DNA of 64,000 nucleotides from Catellatospora sp. TT07R-123 (GTDB lineage Bacteria > Actinomycetota > Actinomycetes > Mycobacteriales > Micromonosporaceae). The stretch lies in assembly GCF_018327705.1 (NCBI RefSeq), contig NZ_BNEM01000001.1:1736001-1800000 (forward strand), given 5' to 3'. Shown here piece by piece: positions 24,591 to 32,986 of the stretch (position 1 is its first letter; every line of letters begins with the position of its first letter). A program made the translations under genes and the position numbers. The notes below the pieces were generated by a model. It was given only the letters and a program-made list of their open reading frames with translations. It did not search any database and was not told the origin of the DNA.

Positions 24591-24619
24591 CTGAATCAAT
24601 CATAAGGTAAATGATTCAG
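24591..24619. promoter_or_regulatory. Candidate MarR operator
   Basis: CTGAATCA (24591-24598) and TGATTCAG (24612-24619) are perfect 8-bp arms separated by 13 bases, in the 86-bp gap between the divergent DUF4267-like and marR genes. A MarR dimer here could repress both. Confidence 0.65.
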
Positions 24620-24641
24620 CTCTTGAATGATTTCGAAACGG

Positions 24642-24647
24642 TAGCAT
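24642..24647 (+). promoter_or_regulatory. -10 element of probable leaderless marR
   Basis: TAGCAT, seven bases, then the ATG at 24655. There is no Shine-Dalgarno sequence. Confidence 0.5.
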
Positions 24648-24654
24648 CGCCGTC

Positions 24655-25107
24655 ATGGCACCTGTCAAGCCCTCATCCCCGCTCGGCACCGCGTCGTTCC
24701 GGCTGGGCGTGCTCGGCGCGATCCTGACCGAGGCGTACGGAGAGCTCATCGACGGCCTGCGGCTCAAGCACAAGCACGTCGGCACCCTCGCCGTGCTCGA
24801 CGCCCTGGGCCCGCTGTCCCAGCAGGAGCTGGCCAGGACGCTGCGAGTCGCGCCGAGCCTGGTCGTCACCCTCGCCGACCACCTGGAAGGGCTCGGCGCG
24901 ATCGCGCGGGAACGCGACGCCGCAGACCGGCGCCGTCAGGTGCTCACGCTGACCGACGAGGGCAGGCGGCTGCTGGCCGAGTGCGCCGGGCTGGCCGCGG
25001 GCCTCGACGCCGAGTTCCTCAGCGGCCTGACCGCCGTTCAGCGGGCCGGTCTGGACACCGCACTCGACCGGCTGGCCGCCCGCCACCTGGACATCGGCGG
25101 AGCCTAG
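24655..25107 (+). CDS. MarR-family transcriptional regulator
   Basis: 150 residues. The winged helix-turn-helix is clear: LSQQELARTLRVAPSLVVTL (recognition helix), GLGAIARERDAADRRRQVLTLT (wing, with the DxRRR motif), and EGRRLLAECAGLAA (dimer helix). The protein probably binds the palindrome at 24591-24619 and represses itself and the divergent membrane protein, releasing in response to an unknown ligand. Confidence 0.9.
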   Translation: MAPVKPSSPLGTASFRLGVLGAILTEAYGELIDGLRLKHKHVGTLAVLDALGPLSQQELARTLRVAPSLVVTLADHLEGLGAIARERDAADRRRQVLTLTDEGRRLLAECAGLAAGLDAEFLSGLTAVQRAGLDTALDRLAARHLDIGGA

Positions 25108-25175
25108 GCGCGGCGGCAGCCGCGTTTGCCGGGATAAACCCGGCGCCACCTGGTGTGATGAACCGGGAGGGGCCG

Positions 25176-25814
25176 ATGGTCGACTGGGTCACGATCGCCG
25201 ATCTCGGCACGGCCGCCGGGACGGCGCTGCTGGCGGTCGCGACCTTCGCCTCGACGCGTTCGGCGGGCCGGGCCACGGCGAACGCCGAGCGGGCGCTGCT
25301 GGAGAGCCTGCGCCCGATCCTCGTGCCGTCCCGGTGGGAGGACCCCAAGCAGGAGATCCGCTTCCTGGACGGGCGCTGGTTCTGCGTACACGGCGGACGC
25401 GCCGCCCTGGAGGCCACCGACGAGGTCTTCTACCTGGTCATGTCGGTGCGCAACGTCGGCCGGGGGCTGGCGGTGCTGCACGGCTGGGACCTGCCGGAGC
25501 AGGAGCACAGCCCGCACCGCGACCCGGCCGACTTCCGCCGCCTGACCCGCGACGTCTACGTGCCCGCCGGGGACCAGGGGTTCAGCCAGCTGACGGTGCG
25601 CGATCCGACCAGCCCGCAGTACCGCACCATGTGCGACATCGTCGCCGCCGGCGGCGAGCTGTGGGTGGACCTGCTCTACGGCGACGCCGAGCGCACCCAG
25701 CGCGTCATCACCCGGTTCGTGGTGTCGCGGAACCCGGTGCAGGACTCCGCCGAGCACGGGTGGGCCGTCGCCGCCCAGCGGCACTGGAACCTGGACCGCC
25801 CGGATCCGCGCTGA
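25176..25814 (+). CDS. Membrane-anchored protein of unknown function
   Basis: 212 residues. The ATG at 25176 is chosen over the ATG at 25158 because GGGAGGGG lies just upstream. One N-terminal hydrophobic helix (IADLGTAAGTALLAVATFAS, residues 5-24) is followed by a soluble domain (LLESLRPILVPSRWED, FYLVMSVRNVGRGLAVLHGWDL, GGELWVDLLYGDAERTQRV). This layout recalls short actinobacterial proteins with a helix followed by an immunoglobulin-like beta domain. I do not recognise a family. Confidence 0.65.
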   Translation: MVDWVTIADLGTAAGTALLAVATFASTRSAGRATANAERALLESLRPILVPSRWEDPKQEIRFLDGRWFCVHGGRAALEATDEVFYLVMSVRNVGRGLAVLHGWDLPEQEHSPHRDPADFRRLTRDVYVPAGDQGFSQLTVRDPTSPQYRTMCDIVAAGGELWVDLLYGDAERTQRVITRFVVSRNPVQDSAEHGWAVAAQRHWNLDRPDPR

Positions 25815-25834
25815 CCGGCCCGGGTCTGCGGACC

Positions 25835-25865
25835 GGGGCCGGCCGGAAAGTCCCCGACCGGCCCC
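25835..25865. terminator. Hairpin between converging genes
   Basis: GGGGCCGG (25835-25842) and CCGGCCCC (25858-25865) form an 8-bp stem between the stop at 25814 (+) and the ABC permease stop at 25888 (-). Confidence 0.55.
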
Positions 25866-25887
25866 GCCACCCCCGAGAGGAATGCCG

Positions 25888-26721
25888 TCAGCCCTTGACC
25901 CCGGTCAGGGTCACGCCCTGCACGAACGCCTTCTGGGCGAAGAAGAAGACGATCAGGATGGGGATGATGGTCAGCATGGTCGCGGCGCTGACCAGGTGCC
26001 ATTCCACATGGTGCAGGCTGCGGAAGCTGGCCAGGCCCAGCGAGACCGTCCAGGCCTGCTCGTTCTCGCTGGCGTACAGCAGGGGGCCGTAGTAGTCGTT
26101 CCAGGCGTAGAAGAACTGGAACATGGCGGCGGCCGCGATGCCGGGGCGGGCCATCGGGATGATGACCTTCCAGAGCGTGCGCCACTCCCCCGCCCCGTCC
26201 ACCCGGGCCGCGTCGAGGTACTCGTCCGGGATGGTCAGCATGAACTGGCGCAGCAGGAAGATGGAGAACGCGTCCCCGGCCAGCATCGGCAGGATCAGCG
26301 GCCACAGCGACCCGGTCAGGCCCGCGTTGGCCCAGAACAGGTACAGCGGCACCGTGGTGACCTGCGGCGGCAGCATCATCATGCAGATGATCGCGATCAT
26401 CATCGTCTGCCGGCCGCGCCAGCGCAGCTTCGCCAGCCCGTACGCGGCCGGGACGCTGGCCAGCAGCATGAAGACCGTGGCCAGTCCCGCGTACAGCACC
26501 GTGTTGAGCAGGTAGCGCAGCAGCGGTGCCCGGCTGAACGCGTCGGCGTAGTTCTCCGGATGCCACGTGGTCGGCCACAGCTGCGAGGTCAGCGCCTGGT
26601 CGCTGGTCATGAACGAGGTCAGCGCCAGGAACAGCACCGGGGCCACGAACATGACGGCCAGCGCGATCGTCACGCTGTGCCGTGCGACCATCAGCAGGAA
26701 CGGCTGCTTCTTGGCGTTCAT
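25888..26721 (-). CDS. Carbohydrate ABC transporter permease (MalG-type)
   Basis: 277 residues, six transmembrane helices, and the permease signature EYLDAARVDGAGEWRTLWKVIIPMARPG (EAA-x3-G-type loop, split here) near residue 190. CUT1-family second permeases have this size and an N-terminus starting in the cytoplasm. The ATG at 26721 overlaps the stop of the first permease (ATGA), so the two are translationally coupled. No ATP-binding protein is in the operon. As is usual in actinobacteria a shared MsiK-type ATPase is expected elsewhere. The probable cargo is a chitosan or chitin oligosaccharide, from context only. Confidence 0.9.
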   Translation of the reverse strand: MNAKKQPFLLMVARHSVTIALAVMFVAPVLFLALTSFMTSDQALTSQLWPTTWHPENYADAFSRAPLLRYLLNTVLYAGLATVFMLLASVPAAYGLAKLRWRGRQTMMIAIICMMMLPPQVTTVPLYLFWANAGLTGSLWPLILPMLAGDAFSIFLLRQFMLTIPDEYLDAARVDGAGEWRTLWKVIIPMARPGIAAAAMFQFFYAWNDYYGPLLYASENEQAWTVSLGLASFRSLHHVEWHLVSAATMLTIIPILIVFFFAQKAFVQGVTLTGVKG

Positions 26722-27686
26722 TTCGCGTACTCCCGGAATCGGCGCAGCAGGATCAGCGTGGCCGCGATGGAGACCACGAACAGCACCACGGCCAGCACGT
26801 TGGCGTAGCCGAGCACGTGGTATCGGAAGCCGACGATGTACAGCCACAGCGGGTATGTATAGGTCGACCCGTTGGGGTAGCCGAACGTGTCGGAGATGCC
26901 GCCACCGCCGCTGACCGCGCCGGAGGCGACACTGGCGGCGACGGCTGCCTGGGTGAAGTACTGGAGCGTGCCGATGATGCCGGTGATCGCGGCGAACAGC
27001 AGCACCGGCGAGATGCCGGGCAGCGTGACGTACCGGAAGCGCTGCCAGGTGCCCGCGCCGTCGAGCGCGGCCGCCTCGTGCAGCTCCACCGGGACGTCCA
27101 GCAGCGCCGCGATGAAGATCATCATCAGGTCGCCGACGCCCCACAGGGCCAGCAGCACCAGCGACGGCTTGGACCAGTCCGGGTCGTTGAACCACAGCGG
27201 CGGATCGCTGACACCCAGGTGCCCCAGCAGCGTGTTCACCGGCCCGGTGCCCGGCTTGAGCAGGAGCACGAACGCCAGCGTCGCGGCGACCGGCGGAGCC
27301 AGCGCGGGCAGGTAGAACAGCGTGCGGTAGATCCCGCGGCCCCGCTTGACCTGGTTGAGCAGGATCGCGGTCAGCAGCGCCCCGAGCATGCGCGCCGGGA
27401 CCATCACCGCCACCAGCCACAGCGTGTTCTTGGCCGCCTTGACGACGTTGTCGTCCTCCAGCAGGAACTTCCAGTTGTCCAGGCCGACCCACTCCGGCGC
27501 CTGGATCATGTTGAACCGGGTGAAGGAGAAGTAGATCGCCGCGAGCAGCGGATACACCAGGAACAGGATCAGCCCGACCAGGACCGGGGCGACGAAGACG
27601 TACGGCGTGAGCCTGCGGCGCGTCTTGAGGGAGAGAAGGCGGGAGGTGCCGGGAGCCCCGGCACCTGCGCGTACCACGTCGGCCAC
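26718..27686 (-). CDS. Carbohydrate ABC transporter permease (MalF-type)
   Basis: 322 residues from a GTG at 27686, directly after the binding-protein gene (two-base gap). Six or so helices and the loop LHEAAALDGAGTWQRFRYVTLPGI (EAA motif) near residue 210 identify the first CUT1 permease. The extracytoplasmic loops are longer than in the second permease. It is the third gene in the ROK-led operon and forms the heterodimeric channel with the gene at 25888. Confidence 0.9.
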   Translation of the reverse strand: MADVVRAGAGAPGTSRLLSLKTRRRLTPYVFVAPVLVGLILFLVYPLLAAIYFSFTRFNMIQAPEWVGLDNWKFLLEDDNVVKAAKNTLWLVAVMVPARMLGALLTAILLNQVKRGRGIYRTLFYLPALAPPVAATLAFVLLLKPGTGPVNTLLGHLGVSDPPLWFNDPDWSKPSLVLLALWGVGDLMMIFIAALLDVPVELHEAAALDGAGTWQRFRYVTLPGISPVLLFAAITGIIGTLQYFTQAAVAASVASGAVSGGGGISDTFGYPNGSTYTYPLWLYIVGFRYHVLGYANVLAVVLFVVSIAATLILLRRFREYAK

Positions 27687-27688
27687 GG

Positions 27689-29014
27689 TCAGCCGGCCAG
27701 CTTCACGAGGTTGTTGATCTGCTGGTCCACCTTGGCCAGACCCGCTTCCAGATCCTTGCTCTTGCCGGACTGGTAGTCCTGGACGAACGCTCCCAGCTCC
27801 TCCTGGTAGGCGGCGCCGACCACGCTGGGCGGGGTCGTCGTGGTGCCCGGGTTGGCGAAGATGTCGAGGAACACCTTGAACTCGTCGTCGACGACCAGGT
27901 CCTTGCTGGCCAGCGCGTCACTGGTGGTCGGCACGTTGCGGATGCCGTTGCTGAGCTTGACGATCGCGGCGGTGTCGGTGGTCAGGTATCGCAGCAGCGC
28001 CCACGCCGCCTCGGGGTTCTTCGCCGTACGCGAGACGCCGATGACGTTGCCGGTCACGTAACCCGCGCCGTAGCGGGCCGGGTCGGTCACCGGCAGCGGC
28101 GCCACCCCGAACGGCACGTCCTTGGCCTGGTCGCGCAGGAACGCCATGCGCCACTCGCCGTCGACCGCGATGGCGACCTTGCCCTTCTGGAACGCGTTGT
28201 CGGCGCCCCACTCGTCGCCCAGCCCGGCGCGGAACTTCTCCAGCTTGTCGTAGCCGTACCAGTCGACGAGCTCCTTCTGCCAGGCGAGCAGCTCGCGCCA
28301 CTTCGGGTCGCTGCCGATGGCCGAGGTGCCGTCCTCCTTCAGCCAGGTCGCGCCGACCGCCGGGGCCAGGTGCGCCGGGGAGTTCTCGTAGAAACCGAAG
28401 CTGGGCAGGAAGCCGGCCCGCTCGATGGTGCCGTCGGGCTTGCGCACGGTCAGCTTCTTGGCCAGGTCGGTCAGCTCCGCCAGGGTCTTGGGCGGCGCCG
28501 ACACCCCGGCCTCGCCGAAGATCTTCTTGTTGTAGTACAGGCCGTACACGTCGGCCAGGAACGGCATCGCGCACCGCTTGCCCTGGTACTCGGTGTACGA
28601 GCGCACCACCGCCGGGTACCTGTCCATGACGACCCCGTCGCGCTTCAGGTACGGCGCCAGGTCCGTCCACGCGCCCGAGGAGCAGAACTTGCCGACGATG
28701 TCGGTGGAGTAGCTCAGGCCGACGTCCGGACCCTGCCCGGCGCCGATGGCCTGGAGCATCTTGGTGTCGTCCTGGCCGCCCTTCACCACGACCTTCACCT
28801 TGGGGTACTTGGCCTGGAAGTCGGCGACGATGTCGTCGATGGCCTTGGCCTCGCGGTCGGTGAAGAAGTGCCAGAACTCCACCTCGCCGGAGGGTTCGAC
28901 CCCGGCGCTGGCGACCGGCGCGGGGGCTTCGCCCGGGGTGCATCCGGCCGCACCGGACACGAGCAGGCCCGCTGTCAGCGCGACGGCGGCCAGCCTGGCG
29001 GCTGTGATAGACAA
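27689..29014 (-). CDS. Sugar ABC transporter substrate-binding lipoprotein
   Basis: 441 residues. The start is a TTG at 29014 preceded by GAGGAG six bases upstream; upstream in-frame codons are Pro/Arg-rich shadow. The signal peptide ends in the lipobox SGAAGC. The body is a type 1 (CUT1) extracellular solute-binding protein: GEVEFWHFFTDREAKAID, then DDTKMLQAIGAGQGPDV, then YGLYYNKKIFGEAGV, the standard hinge elements. It captures an oligosaccharide outside the cell for the two permeases downstream. Its location between a ROK regulator and chitosan-active enzymes suggests GlcN or GlcNAc oligomers. Confidence 0.92.
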   Translation of the reverse strand: MSITAARLAAVALTAGLLVSGAAGCTPGEAPAPVASAGVEPSGEVEFWHFFTDREAKAIDDIVADFQAKYPKVKVVVKGGQDDTKMLQAIGAGQGPDVGLSYSTDIVGKFCSSGAWTDLAPYLKRDGVVMDRYPAVVRSYTEYQGKRCAMPFLADVYGLYYNKKIFGEAGVSAPPKTLAELTDLAKKLTVRKPDGTIERAGFLPSFGFYENSPAHLAPAVGATWLKEDGTSAIGSDPKWRELLAWQKELVDWYGYDKLEKFRAGLGDEWGADNAFQKGKVAIAVDGEWRMAFLRDQAKDVPFGVAPLPVTDPARYGAGYVTGNVIGVSRTAKNPEAAWALLRYLTTDTAAIVKLSNGIRNVPTTSDALASKDLVVDDEFKVFLDIFANPGTTTTPPSVVGAAYQEELGAFVQDYQSGKSKDLEAGLAKVDQQINNLVKLAG

Positions 29015-29047
29015 GGAAGGCTCCTCTGCGGATTCGGGGGGTGGTGG

Positions 29048-29080
29048 CCGGTGCCTGCCGTTGCCGCGGTCAGGCACCGG
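29048..29080 (-). terminator. Hairpin between ROK gene and binding-protein gene
   Basis: CCGGTGCCTG (29048-29057) pairs with CAGGCACCGG (29071-29080). It lies in the 73-bp gap after the ROK stop and before the TTG start, where it could be a partial terminator or an RNA stabiliser setting the regulator-to-transporter ratio. Confidence 0.5.
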
Positions 29081-29087
29081 TGTGGTG

Positions 29088-30278
29088 CTAGACCGGAGCG
29101 AGCGTGTAGCGCAGCGCGTCGATGAGCGACTCGCGTACGGCACGTACTCCGGCGTCCATGGCGCCCAGCAAGACCGCGTCGTCGGACAGCGCGGTCACCG
29201 CCACGGGCGTGCGCAGCGGTGTGGCCCGGTGGAACGCGGCCGTGACCCGGTCGCGCAGCGCGGCGCCCCCGGCCTGGGCCACCTCCCCCGCCAGCACCAC
29301 GAGCGGCGGATCCACCAGCGCGGACACCGCCGCGAGCGGCACCGCGATCCGGTCCGCCAACGCCCCCAGAAACGCCTCCGCCGCCTCCGACGGGAGGTGG
29401 GAGAGGGCGGTGGTGACGGCGGCTTCGGGGGTGGGGGCGGGGAAGCCGTACGCGGCGGCCAGGGTGGTGACGGCGGCGCCGCCGACGAGGTCCTGCATGT
29501 CGCCGGCGGCGCCGTGGCCGGGGCCGCCGAGCGGCAGGTAGCCGATCTCGCCCGCGCCGCCGGTGACCCCGCGCAGCAGTGCCGCGCCGAGGTCGATGGC
29601 GCAGCCCAGGCCCGCGCCGAACCAGAGCAGCGCGAAGGCCGAGCTGCCCTGGGCCACGCCGCGGTGGCGTTCGGCGATGGCGGCCAGGTTGACGTCGTTG
29701 TCGGCGTCGACCGCCAGCCGCAGCGCGGCGGCCAGCTCGCCGACCAGGCCGGGGCGGCGCCAGCCGGGGATGTCGATGTGCCGGATGGTGTCGGTGCCGG
29801 GGTCGTACGCCCCGGGCACGCCGAGTTGCAGCCGGCTCACCCGGCCCACGGGCACGCCGGCGGCCGCGCACAGGTCGGCCAGGATGCGGCGGACGGTGTC
29901 CAGCGGGGTCTGCTCGGCCACGCCCGGGAACTCGGCGCGAGCCAGCACCGCGCCGCTGACGTCGCACAGCGCGGCACCGAAGGGCGGGTGCGGGGACTCG
30001 GTGGTGTCGCGCAGCGCGACCGCCACGACGTACGCGGCGGCGGGGTTGACCGAGTAGATCTCGGCGTTGGGGCCGGGGCCGCCGCTGGTGTGCCCCACCA
30101 CCACGGCCAGGCCGGTGCCGGTGAGCCGCCGCAGCACGTCGGAGGTGGTCGGCTTGGACAGGCCGGTCAGTTCGCGCAGCTCGGCGCGGGTCAGCGTGCC
30201 GCGGTCGAGCAGCAGCGCCAGGGTGGCGCTCTCGTTCATCGCGCGCAGCAGCTTCGACGACCCGGCCAGGAGTGTCAT
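29088..30278 (-). CDS. ROK-family transcriptional regulator
   Basis: 396 residues from the ATG at 30278. The N-terminal winged helix-turn-helix (LTRAELRELTGLSKPTTSDVLRRLTG) is followed by a ROK sugar-kinase-like domain with the actin-like ATPase start (GAALCDVSG) and a GGAGEIGYLPLG block. The zinc-binding Cys cluster (CxCGxxGC) typical of ROK proteins is absent, as is common in regulator-type members. It heads the sugar ABC operon and diverges from the CBM35 dehydrogenase gene. It probably represses both sides and is released by a GlcN- or GlcNAc-derived sugar, by analogy with NagC/Mlc/RokB. Confidence 0.88.
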   Translation of the reverse strand: MTLLAGSSKLLRAMNESATLALLLDRGTLTRAELRELTGLSKPTTSDVLRRLTGTGLAVVVGHTSGGPGPNAEIYSVNPAAAYVVAVALRDTTESPHPPFGAALCDVSGAVLARAEFPGVAEQTPLDTVRRILADLCAAAGVPVGRVSRLQLGVPGAYDPGTDTIRHIDIPGWRRPGLVGELAAALRLAVDADNDVNLAAIAERHRGVAQGSSAFALLWFGAGLGCAIDLGAALLRGVTGGAGEIGYLPLGGPGHGAAGDMQDLVGGAAVTTLAAAYGFPAPTPEAAVTTALSHLPSEAAEAFLGALADRIAVPLAAVSALVDPPLVVLAGEVAQAGGAALRDRVTAAFHRATPLRTPVAVTALSDDAVLLGAMDAGVRAVRESLIDALRYTLAPV

Positions 30279-30298
30279 GAACGACCTTTCAATAGGCA

Positions 30299-30443
30299 AG
30301 TAGGCTTACTATCCTCATCGGGGTCCGGGGTGTCAAGAGGTCGCCCGGCCCTCCCGCCGGACAGTCCGGCACGTCGCGACCCTTGACCCCTCGTGATTTA
30401 CGTACTTAACATCCTCGTTGGTTAAAGGTAAGTCAGGTTACCT
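30299..30443. promoter_or_regulatory. Divergent regulatory region with repeated boxes (candidate ROK operator)
   Basis: The 208-bp divergent gap contains a direct repeat: CTTACTATCCTCATCGG (30305-30321) and CTTAACATCCTCGTTGG (30405-30421), 13 of 17 identical and 100 bases apart. It also has the imperfect palindrome AGTAGGCTTACT (30299-30310) and AGGTAA-N6-TTACCT (30426-30443). One box lies by each promoter, as expected if the ROK protein represses both directions. Confidence 0.55.
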
Positions 30444-30486
30444 AACAGTTATCGGCAGTTCCGCCTCACGCAGAGGAGACCGCGCC

Positions 30487-32937
30487 ATGACATCCATCCG
30501 GGGACGCACCCGCCGCCGCGCCACGCTGGCGGCCGGCAGCCTCCTGCTCGCGTCGCTGCTCACGGCGGCGCCCGCGCACGCCGCACCCACCCGCTACGAG
30601 GCCGAGAACGCCACGATCTCGCAGGGCGTGATCGAGGCCAACCACCTCAACTACAGCGGTACCGGCTTCGTCAACACCGACAACGTCGTCGGCAGCTACG
30701 TGCAGTGGACCGCCACGGCCGCCGACGCGGGCCCGGCGGTGCTGAAGATCCGCTACGCCAACGGCACCGCCGTCGACCGGCCCGCCGACATCACCGTCAA
30801 CGGCTTCCTGGTCGCGGGCGGGGTCTCGTTCGCCGGCACCGGCAACTGGGACACCTGGGCCACCAAGACCCTCGCCTTCACCGCCAACGCGGGCGCCAAC
30901 ACGGTCCGGGTGGCCTCGACCAGCGTCAACGGCACCGCCAACCTCGACTACATCGAGACCGAGGTGGAGGCCGCCAGCACCGACTACCAGGCCGAGTCCG
31001 CGACGCTGTCGCAGGCGGCGGCCGCGACCAACCACACCGGGTACACCGGCACCGGCTTCGTCGACTACACCAACGTCGCGGGCGGGTACGTCGAGTTCAC
31101 CGTGTCGAAGCTGGTCGCGGGCACCGCCAAGCTGACCCTGCGCTACGCCAACGGCACCGGCGCCGACCGGCCGCTGGACCTCGCCGTCAACGGCAACACC
31201 GCCGCGAGCGACCTCTCGTTCCCGGCCACGGCCAACTGGGACACCTGGGCCGACCAGACCATCTCGGTCAGCCTGCCCGCCGGGACCAGCAAGGTCCGGG
31301 CCACGGCCACCGGCGCCAGCGGCGGCCCCAACCTCGACCGGCTCCGGGTGGCCTCGCAGTCGGACTCGACGGCACCGACCACGCCGGGCCAGCCGAGCTG
31401 CGCGAACATCGCCGACACCGCCCTGGACCTGTCCTGGGGCGCGTCCACCGACGACACCGGCGTCATCGCGTACGACGTCTACCACGACGGCAACAAGCTG
31501 ACGTCCGCCGCCGCACCGGCGGTCGGCACCCGGCTGACCGGCCTGTCCCCCAACACCGAGTACCGCCTGTCGGTGTTCGCCCGCGACGCGGCCGGCAACA
31601 CGTCGCTGTCCAGCGCGCAGGCGATCTGCACCACGCTGGCCAGCTCCGACGCCCAGGCGCCGACGGTCCCGGGCACCCCGGCCGCCTCCGGCGTGACCGG
31701 CACCGGCGCCACGCTGAGCTGGGGCGCCTCGACCGACAACATCGGCGTCACCGCGTACGACGTGCGCATCGGCACCACCGTGGTCAAGTCGGTGACCGGC
31801 ACCCCGCCCGCGACCAGTGCCGCGGTCACGGGGCTGGCGTGCAACACGGCGTACACGCTGAACGTGGTCGCCCGCGACGCGGGCGGCAACGTCTCGGCCG
31901 CGAGCCCGACGGTGTCGTTCACGACCACCGCGTGCAGCGGCGGCGTGCCGTCGGCGATCGGCACCCTGTCCACCGGCTGGACCATCCCGTGGGGCACCTG
32001 GTTCATGCCCGACGGCCAGACCGCCCTGGTCACCGAGCGGGACGACAAGGTGACGGCCGGGCAGTTCAAGGTGTTCAAGGTGACCCTGGCCGGCGCCCGT
32101 ACGCAGGTCGGCACGGTGCCGAACGTGGTCACCACCAACGGCGAGGGCGGCCTGCTCGGCGTCGCCGCCGACCCGAACTGGGCGACCAACCACTTCATCT
32201 ACCTCATGCACACCGCGTCCGAGGGCAACCGGATCGCCCGGATGACCTACAACGGCACCAGCCTGAGCGGCTACACGGTGCTGGTCCAGGGCATCGCCAA
32301 GAACCGCTACCACAACGGCGGCCGCCTGGCCTTCGGCCCGGACGGATACCTCTACGCCACCACCGGCGACGCGCAGACCAGCAACCTGGCGCAGGACAAG
32401 AACTCGCTCAACGGCAAGGTGCTGCGGATGCGCACCGACGGCACGCCCGCCCCGGGCAACCCGTTCGGCACGCTGGTCTACAGCTACGGGCACCGCAACC
32501 CGCAGGGCCTGGCCTGGGACTCGCAGGGCCGCCTGTGGGAGGCCGAGTTCGGCAACAGCCTGTACGACGAGCTGAACCTGATCAAGCCCGGTCTCAACTA
32601 CGGCTGGCCGACCTGCGAGGGCACCTGCTCGGTGGCCGGCATGGAGAACCCCAAGCGCCAGTGGTCGGTCGACACGGCCTCGCCCAGCGGCATCGCCATC
32701 GTGCGCGACACGGTCTACATGGCCGCGCTGCGCGGCGAGCGCATGTGGCGCATCCCCCTGCTCAGCGGCGAGAGCACCGGCACGCCGACGGCCTACTACG
32801 TCGGCACCTACGGCCGGCTGCGGACGGTCACCAAGGTGCCCGGTGCCGACCAGCTCTGGCTGAGCACCACCAACAGCGACAACAACGGAGGCGCCGCGAA
32901 CGGTTCGGACACCATCTTCAAGATCACGATCTCCTGA
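30487..32937 (+). CDS. Secreted CBM35-CBM35-FN3-FN3 PQQ-type sugar dehydrogenase
   Basis: 816 residues. A signal peptide ends AHA near residue 32. Two CBM35 modules follow (about 34-160 and 163-298; TRYEAENATISQG and DYQAESATLSQA openings), then two fibronectin III domains (about 310-405, 408-500). The C-terminal 310 residues are a glucose/sorbosone dehydrogenase beta-propeller: GEGGLLGVAADPNW, NGGRLAFGPDGYLYATTGD, YGHRNPQGLAWD and GLNYGWP. These enzymes oxidise aldoses with PQQ outside the cell. CBM35s bind uronic acids or amino-sugar polymers in known cases. It is the first gene of the plus-strand chitin/chitosan set, and the electron acceptor is unknown. Confidence 0.88.
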   Translation: MTSIRGRTRRRATLAAGSLLLASLLTAAPAHAAPTRYEAENATISQGVIEANHLNYSGTGFVNTDNVVGSYVQWTATAADAGPAVLKIRYANGTAVDRPADITVNGFLVAGGVSFAGTGNWDTWATKTLAFTANAGANTVRVASTSVNGTANLDYIETEVEAASTDYQAESATLSQAAAATNHTGYTGTGFVDYTNVAGGYVEFTVSKLVAGTAKLTLRYANGTGADRPLDLAVNGNTAASDLSFPATANWDTWADQTISVSLPAGTSKVRATATGASGGPNLDRLRVASQSDSTAPTTPGQPSCANIADTALDLSWGASTDDTGVIAYDVYHDGNKLTSAAAPAVGTRLTGLSPNTEYRLSVFARDAAGNTSLSSAQAICTTLASSDAQAPTVPGTPAASGVTGTGATLSWGASTDNIGVTAYDVRIGTTVVKSVTGTPPATSAAVTGLACNTAYTLNVVARDAGGNVSAASPTVSFTTTACSGGVPSAIGTLSTGWTIPWGTWFMPDGQTALVTERDDKVTAGQFKVFKVTLAGARTQVGTVPNVVTTNGEGGLLGVAADPNWATNHFIYLMHTASEGNRIARMTYNGTSLSGYTVLVQGIAKNRYHNGGRLAFGPDGYLYATTGDAQTSNLAQDKNSLNGKVLRMRTDGTPAPGNPFGTLVYSYGHRNPQGLAWDSQGRLWEAEFGNSLYDELNLIKPGLNYGWPTCEGTCSVAGMENPKRQWSVDTASPSGIAIVRDTVYMAALRGERMWRIPLLSGESTGTPTAYYVGTYGRLRTVTKVPGADQLWLSTTNSDNNGGAANGSDTIFKITIS

Positions 32938-32949
32938 GCCCGATCCCCC

Positions 32950-32968
32950 GTCCGGCCCCCGGCCGGAC
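32950..32968 (+). terminator. Stem-loop after the sugar dehydrogenase gene
   Basis: GTCCGGCC-CCC-GGCCGGAC is a perfect 8-bp hairpin 13 bases after the stop codon and before the GH8 gene. Read-through is possible because the gap is only 49 bases. Confidence 0.55.
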
Positions 32969-32986
32969 CGTGACCGAAGGAGTCAC

